From NCBI GenBank assembly GCA_937924675.1, contig CALEVL010000057.1, forward strand, positions 1 through 9,685: DNA of 9,685 nucleotides, given 5' to 3'. The position numbers and the translations under genes were made by a program. How positions within the stretch are numbered: the first letter of the stretch is position 1; each line of letters opens with the position of its first letter. A model generated the notes under the pieces. That model saw only the letters and a program-made list of their open reading frames with translations, did not search any database and was not told the DNA's origin. Below are positions 6,771 through 9,685 of this stretch, in pieces. This stretch comes from an uncultured Ignavibacteria bacterium (lineage in GTDB: Bacteria; Bacteroidota; Ignavibacteria; Tepidaquicellales; Tepidaquicellaceae).

Positions 6771-7778
6771 TTATCGGCTTTTTTCAAGTTGAATTCTCTT
6801 TTCAGGGGTTGTAATGACAATCATGGAGTCTCCCGCAGTGACTTCAATATCATCCGGTGGTTTGAAGATGATCTGTCCATTCTGTTTCAATGCTATCAGA
6901 AGGACTTCCTTGAAGTCTGTAACAAGAAGATCTCCCACAGTTCTTCCCAGAAATCTCTCTTCGAGATCTATTTGTTCAATTCTGAAATTATTATGCCTGT
7001 CACTCAGCATAATATCCAGCATTTGAGTAACAGTCGGTCTCAGCATTTCGGAAGCCATCCTCATACCGCTGATAAAATTTGATGATACTGCAATATCTGC
7101 ACCTGCAAGACGAAGTTTGCCTGCGTTGCCGTGATTACTGCAAAGCGCAACGATCTTCAGCTTGGGATTCAGTCTTCTGGCGGATAGCGAAATGACAAGG
7201 TTAGAATTATCATCGCTTGTAGAAGCAAAGAGTCCTTTTGCTTTTGCAATTCCGGCACGTCTCAATACATCGTCATCGCTCGCATCTCCAACTATATAAA
7301 TAAGGTGGGGATACTTGATCAGCACTTCGAGTATGACATCCTTCCTGATTTCAATTGCAACACATTCTCTGTTAGTTGAGATCAGTTCATCAAGCAAATG
7401 CATGGCGTTTCTGCCAAGTCCACAAATAATATAATGATCTTCGAGAGTGTAAAGGTTCTTGTTCATTTTTTTTGATTTATAGGAATCTTTGATTGTTCCT
7501 TCTAAAAGCACCGCAGATATTGTTGAAATAAAGAACGACAGAAAACCAATGCCTGAGAATGCAATGAAAATAGTAAATACTCTGGCTGGAATATTCCCTT
7601 CAAGAACAATTGGCTGATCAAACCCAATCGTTGTAAGGGTTATGACTGTCATATAAAAACAATTGAATAGCGGCTCCTTGGAACCTGTTAAAAAGTAATA
7701 GCCGGTAGTTCCAATTGATGCTATTATGAACAGTGCAATTGCGGCTGTTAATAGTCTTCGTTTAAGTTCATGATCCAT
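6771..7778 (-). CDS. Two-helix potassium-channel protein with RCK (TrkA-N/TrkA-C) domains
   Basis: The 335-residue protein has the MthK/YugO-type plan. TM1 is at about 9-30, then a pore helix and filter at 40-54, TM2 at about 65-92 (Gly76 and Gly78 as possible hinges), a Rossmann-fold RCK domain from about 113 to 235, and a TrkA-C domain from about 255 to 335. The RCK part shows GLGRNA at 120-125 (the third Gly of the usual GxGxxG is Ala), an acidic Glu143 at the end of strand 2, GDASDDD at 164-170, and a typical SDDNSN segment. The filter reads T49-T50-I51-G52-F53-D54; the usual TxGxGD second glycine is missing. In the family, ligand binding to the RCK ring opens an inner-membrane K+ pore. 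Selectivity here is uncertain. The gene is transcribed divergently from the phosphatase gene and may be co-transcribed with the TerC-like gene. Confidence 0.92.
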   Translation of the reverse strand: MDHELKRRLLTAAIALFIIASIGTTGYYFLTGSKEPLFNCFYMTVITLTTIGFDQPIVLEGNIPARVFTIFIAFSGIGFLSFFISTISAVLLEGTIKDSYKSKKMNKNLYTLEDHYIICGLGRNAMHLLDELISTNRECVAIEIRKDVILEVLIKYPHLIYIVGDASDDDVLRRAGIAKAKGLFASTSDDNSNLVISLSARRLNPKLKIVALCSNHGNAGKLRLAGADIAVSSNFISGMRMASEMLRPTVTQMLDIMLSDRHNNFRIEQIDLEERFLGRTVGDLLVTDFKEVLLIALKQNGQIIFKPPDDIEVTAGDSMIVITTPEKRIQLEKSR

Positions 7779-7859
7779 TATTTTAAATTAGCTATACACG
7801 TTTTCAAATAAAATTTAAAAGTGAGTATAAAACATTCGTCTGAATTTATATTTTAAAAT
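7779..7859. promoter_or_regulatory. AT-rich divergent promoter region
   Basis: These 81 bases separate two divergent start codons and must carry promoters for both genes unless each reads from elsewhere. On the plus strand, TTCAAA (7803-7808), a 17-base spacer and TATAAA (7826-7831) resemble a sigma-70 promoter that would start around 7838. On the minus strand, TATACT (7829-7824) could be a -10 element overlapping it, but no good -35 is seen. The 9-mer TTTAAAATA stands right at both start codons in opposite orientation (7852-7860 on plus, 7787-7779 on minus). Neither gene has a Shine-Dalgarno site. If the organism uses a Bacteroidota-type sigma factor, the sigma-70 reading would be misleading. 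Confidence 0.4.
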
Positions 7860-9146
7860 ATGAAGACCGATAATAGCCAGATCGAACAATTAGAGAGCAT
7901 GGTTCAGGAATTGAACTACCTGCATCATGTTTCACAAAGAATCTCAGAAAAGAAGGAGATAGATGTGCTCCTCCATGAGATAATGGACAGCTGCAAAGAA
8001 GTTACCAATGCAGAAGCGAGTTCACTCCTAATTTATGACGAGAAGGAAAAAAATCTCTACTTTGAAGTAGCACTGGGTGACAAGGGCGAGGCAGTTAAGA
8101 AAATTGCCTGCAAGCTTGGCGAAGGAATTGCAGGATGGGTGGCAGAGCAGAGAAAGCCGTTGTTAGTGCCCGATTGCTATGCAGATCCAAGATTCAATCC
8201 GGAGTTCGATAAGCAGTCCGGATTCAAAACCAAGTCAATGCTTTGCGTTCCAATGCTTAAAGATGAGAAACTTGTCGGAGTGATACAGGTCATTAATAAG
8301 AAACACGGAAAGCAATTTACAAATCGCGACCTGAATATATTTCAGATACTCGCTTCACAGTGTGGAATATCAATTGAGAATGCCCGTCTTACGGAAGTTC
8401 AGATTCGGCAGAAAGCATTTGAGAAGGAACTTGAAATGGCAAGGATGATTCAGAATAATCTTCTGCCGGATGTTCTGCCTGAACTGGGAGATCTTGACCT
8501 TGCATTTAGATTGAAATCTGCAAAAGAAGTTGGTGGAGACTATTTCAATGTTTACAGGTTAGATGATGATCACACACTCTTTTTCATTTGTGATGTATCG
8601 GGCAAAAGCATTTCGGCCGCGCTTATTGTTTCAACTATATGTTCGTGCATGATGACATATCAGAAAGTGAAAGCCGGCGAAACTGACTTGAAGAACATTG
8701 TAACTGCACTTAACAGAGTACTGGTAGAATCCACAACTGATGAAAAATTTGCAACTGCATGGTTCGGACTATACCATCACTCTTCGAGGAAACTCATGAG
8801 CATAAATGCCGGACATAACAACACATTCATATTCCGTGAAGGCGCGCTATTCAAGGAACTTAATACCGGCGGGATGTTTCTGGGATTGGCTGATGTACCA
8901 TTCGAATCAGAAGAAATAGAATTGCAATCCGGAGATGTTTTTGTTTGCTTTACTGACGGAGTTTCCGAAGCAATGAGCAAAGATGGAGGATTCTATGGAG
9001 AAGAAAGATTGATTAATAGGGTAACAGAATCATGCTCACTTCCTGCAGGTGAAATTCTGAATTCAATTTTCAACGACGTGTTTGAATTCACCACCGGCGC
9101 CGATCAGAGTGATGATATCACATGCGGAGTGGTGAAGGTGAATTAA
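7860..9146 (+). CDS. GAF-domain PP2C-type serine/threonine phosphatase (RsbU/SpoIIE family)
   Basis: This 428-residue soluble protein has a short N-terminal helix (about 5-30), a GAF domain (about 33-177, with LGEGIAGWV at 86-94 and 'SMLCVPM' at 126-132), a linking coiled helix (about 178-205, ending in the family motif 'ELEMARMIQNNLLP') and a PP2C/SpoIIE phosphatase domain (about 210-428). All the expected metal-binding acidic positions are present: GGDY Asp227, CDVSGK Asp245, FTDG Asp366 and SDDIT Asp418/Asp419. Members dephosphorylate anti-sigma-factor antagonists in partner-switching pathways, with the GAF domain sensing a small ligand or a protein. No antagonist (STAS) or anti-sigma kinase gene is in the window, so its target is elsewhere or unknown. 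No signal peptide or membrane helix is seen. The ATG at 7860 is the first in frame, with an AT-rich leader and no ribosome site. Confidence 0.92.
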   Translation: MKTDNSQIEQLESMVQELNYLHHVSQRISEKKEIDVLLHEIMDSCKEVTNAEASSLLIYDEKEKNLYFEVALGDKGEAVKKIACKLGEGIAGWVAEQRKPLLVPDCYADPRFNPEFDKQSGFKTKSMLCVPMLKDEKLVGVIQVINKKHGKQFTNRDLNIFQILASQCGISIENARLTEVQIRQKAFEKELEMARMIQNNLLPDVLPELGDLDLAFRLKSAKEVGGDYFNVYRLDDDHTLFFICDVSGKSISAALIVSTICSCMMTYQKVKAGETDLKNIVTALNRVLVESTTDEKFATAWFGLYHHSSRKLMSINAGHNNTFIFREGALFKELNTGGMFLGLADVPFESEEIELQSGDVFVCFTDGVSEAMSKDGGFYGEERLINRVTESCSLPAGEILNSIFNDVFEFTTGADQSDDITCGVVKVN

Positions 9147-9240
9147 TATTTCTTTCCGGTACATTCAGCACTGTAAGAAGTTGACTCATAACAATTAATC
9201 TTGCTTAACAAGTTGAAGACGCTTTGTGAATATTTGCGCA
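9147..9240. other. Spacer after the phosphatase gene, no gene seen
   Basis: I found no credible reading frame or strong terminator here. There is a weak CTTG/CAAG stem near 9201-9213 and a short direct repeat AAGTTGA, both within chance expectation. Confidence 0.5.
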
Positions 9241-9247
9241 ACCCAGA

Positions 9248-9294
9248 TTGTCATCCTTGCGAATGCAGGCCTGCCCGCTGCAGGCGGGGATCTA
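9248..9294. repeat. GC-rich palindromic intergenic repeat (TGTCATCC ... GGGGATCTA)
   Basis: The stretch reads TTGTCATCCTTGCGAATG, then a perfect palindrome GCAGGCCTGC (9265-9274), then CCCGC-TGCAG-GCGGG (stem 9274-9278 with 9284-9288), ending in GGATCTA. A competing stem, CCTGC (9270-9274) with GCAGG (9280-9284), is also possible. It is markedly richer in G and C than its surroundings. From memory, 'TGTCATCCTTGCGAA...GGGATCTA' pieces recur in spacers of many genomes as dispersed repeats. No protein function is evident. Confidence 0.6.
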
Positions 9295-9371
9295 CTAAAG
9301 GAAAAGCCAATATATACTTAGATTGTCTAATCCTTTTGATTGATAAAAATATGCGTTTTGTGAAAGCCTCA

Positions 9372-9449
9372 AGGGGGGGTATTGAATTTACTACTAAACA
9401 ATTGAATCTATCACATCCCCCCTGCAAGGGGGGACCGAGGGGGGTATTG
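9372..9449. repeat. G-run/C-run repeat pair with C6/G6 hairpin
   Basis: The 11-mer GGGGGGTATTG occurs twice (9374-9384 and 9439-9449), each preceded by A or AG. Between the copies, CCCCCC (9417-9422), TGCAA and GGGGGG (9428-9433) make a tight hairpin. The C-run could also pair with either outer G-run. This looks like part of a dispersed intergenic repeat family rather than a gene. Reading frames here simply translate the repeat. Confidence 0.65.
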
Positions 9450-9522
9450 TACACACTTTTCAGAAATTGAGATCAACACCTTCACCCTAGTTACGAGGAT
9501 CTTGAAATAAATCAATCTTATT

Positions 9523-9539
9523 CGACCCCTTCGGGGTCG
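9523..9539. repeat. TTC-loop hairpin 1 (CGACCCC-TTC-GGGGTCG)
   Basis: A perfect 7-bp stem with a TTC loop. It shares its build with two further hairpins 33 and 92 bases downstream, but lacks the CTATAAACATG leader. It is followed, after eight bases, by TCGTATTGAAT, which resembles the TCGTATTCAAT next to hairpin 3 read in the opposite direction. No poly-T follows, so it is not a normal intrinsic terminator. Confidence 0.7.
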
Positions 9540-9560
9540 TAACAATATCGTATTGAATCT

Positions 9561-9657
9561 CTATAAACATGGAATCCCTTCGGGATTCTTTCATAACAGC
9601 CCATAAGATAAACATTGAATACGAGAAGCCGATGCCGAAGGCATCACATGTTTATAG
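9561..9657. repeat. REPIN-like inverted pair of hairpins bounded by CTATAAACATG / CATGTTTATAG
   Basis: The left half is CTATAAACATG (9561-9571) leading into a 7-bp hairpin GAATCCC-TTC-GGGATTC (9572-9588). The right half is hairpin GATGCC-GAA-GGCATC (9631-9645) leading, after one base, into CATGTTTATAG (9647-9657), the exact reverse complement of the left 11-mer. The two halves therefore face each other across about 42 bases. The flanking 11-mers are conserved while the stems differ in sequence yet keep perfect pairing, which suggests selection on structure. This is the arrangement of REPINs (paired REP sequences), but no RAYT transposase is visible in the window and assignment to REP families is not established. 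Confidence 0.65.
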
Positions 9658-9685
9658 CAAGAAATGCTCAGGTTAACCGGATGCC

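Noticed and set aside
9373..9444. G-quadruplex
   Set aside because: There are three G-runs with a strong C6 run between them, so duplex or hairpin pairing is the simpler explanation. The distances between G-runs are long.
9201..9470. An 89-residue plus-strand frame and a 67-residue minus-strand frame in the 3' spacer
   Set aside because: Both run through the GC-rich palindrome and the G/C-run repeats. The peptides are repeat translations with no domain and no ribosome site.
9523..9539. Stable UUCG tetraloop hairpin in CCCTTCGGG
   Set aside because: Pairing as a UUCG tetraloop allows only three base pairs before a mismatch. The seven-pair stem with a TTC triloop fits better.
9523..9657. Possible CRISPR array from the spaced palindromes
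   Set aside because: Stem sequences differ, orientation changes, spacing is uneven and there are only three units. There is no identical repeat of 25-40 bp.

Overview
The window looks like an ordinary chromosomal segment of an AT-rich, Gram-negative bacterium. Spacers are AT-rich, most start codons lack a strong Shine-Dalgarno sequence, and AGA/ATA codons are common. An outer-membrane TolC-type protein shows that the cell has two membranes. Codon style, weak ribosome sites, 7-bp and 10-bp intergenic tandem repeats and TTC-loop palindromes suggest the Bacteroidota/Chlorobi/Ignavibacteria group. That placement is an inference by feel, not a tested one.

Layout. Positions 1-5728 (+ strand) hold a tripartite ABC-2 efflux operon: the last 27 codons of an HlyD-type adaptor, a first ABC ATPase, a TolC-like outer-membrane channel, a 206-bp spacer full of short repeats, a second ABC ATPase and two paralogous ABC-2 permeases. 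Junctions are tight (1-nt gap, 8-nt overlap, 4-nt ATGA overlap) except before the second ATPase. The operon resembles the E. coli ybhG-ybhF-ybhS-ybhR system, but the two ATPase halves that are fused in YbhF are separate genes here, with the TolC gene between them. Each ATPase lacks one key element, and the losses are complementary: one normal and one degenerate ATP site would form in the heterodimer.

Positions 5715-5747 form a hairpin terminator shared with the convergent minus-strand pair 6695-5760 (TerC/Alx-family membrane protein) and 7778-6771 (two-helix K+ channel with cytoplasmic RCK/TrkA domains). The channel's selectivity filter reads T-T-I-G-F-D, without the usual second glycine. An 81-bp AT-rich divergent promoter region separates the channel gene from a plus-strand GAF-PP2C (RsbU/SpoIIE-type) phosphatase gene at 7860-9146.

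The last 539 bp (9147-9685) have no credible gene. They hold several unrelated-looking repeat elements: a GC-rich palindromic piece, a C6/G6 hairpin with a GGGGGGTATTG direct repeat, and a set of TTC/GAA-loop hairpins. Two of those hairpins lie head-to-head between perfect inverted 11-mers (CTATAAACATG ... CATGTTTATAG), an arrangement like that of a REPIN.

The window contains no recognisable defence island, phage, integron, CRISPR array, tRNA or rRNA. The most interesting points are the asymmetric split ATPase pair, the odd K+ filter and the REPIN-like element. None of them amounts to a clearly new biological system on sequence alone.
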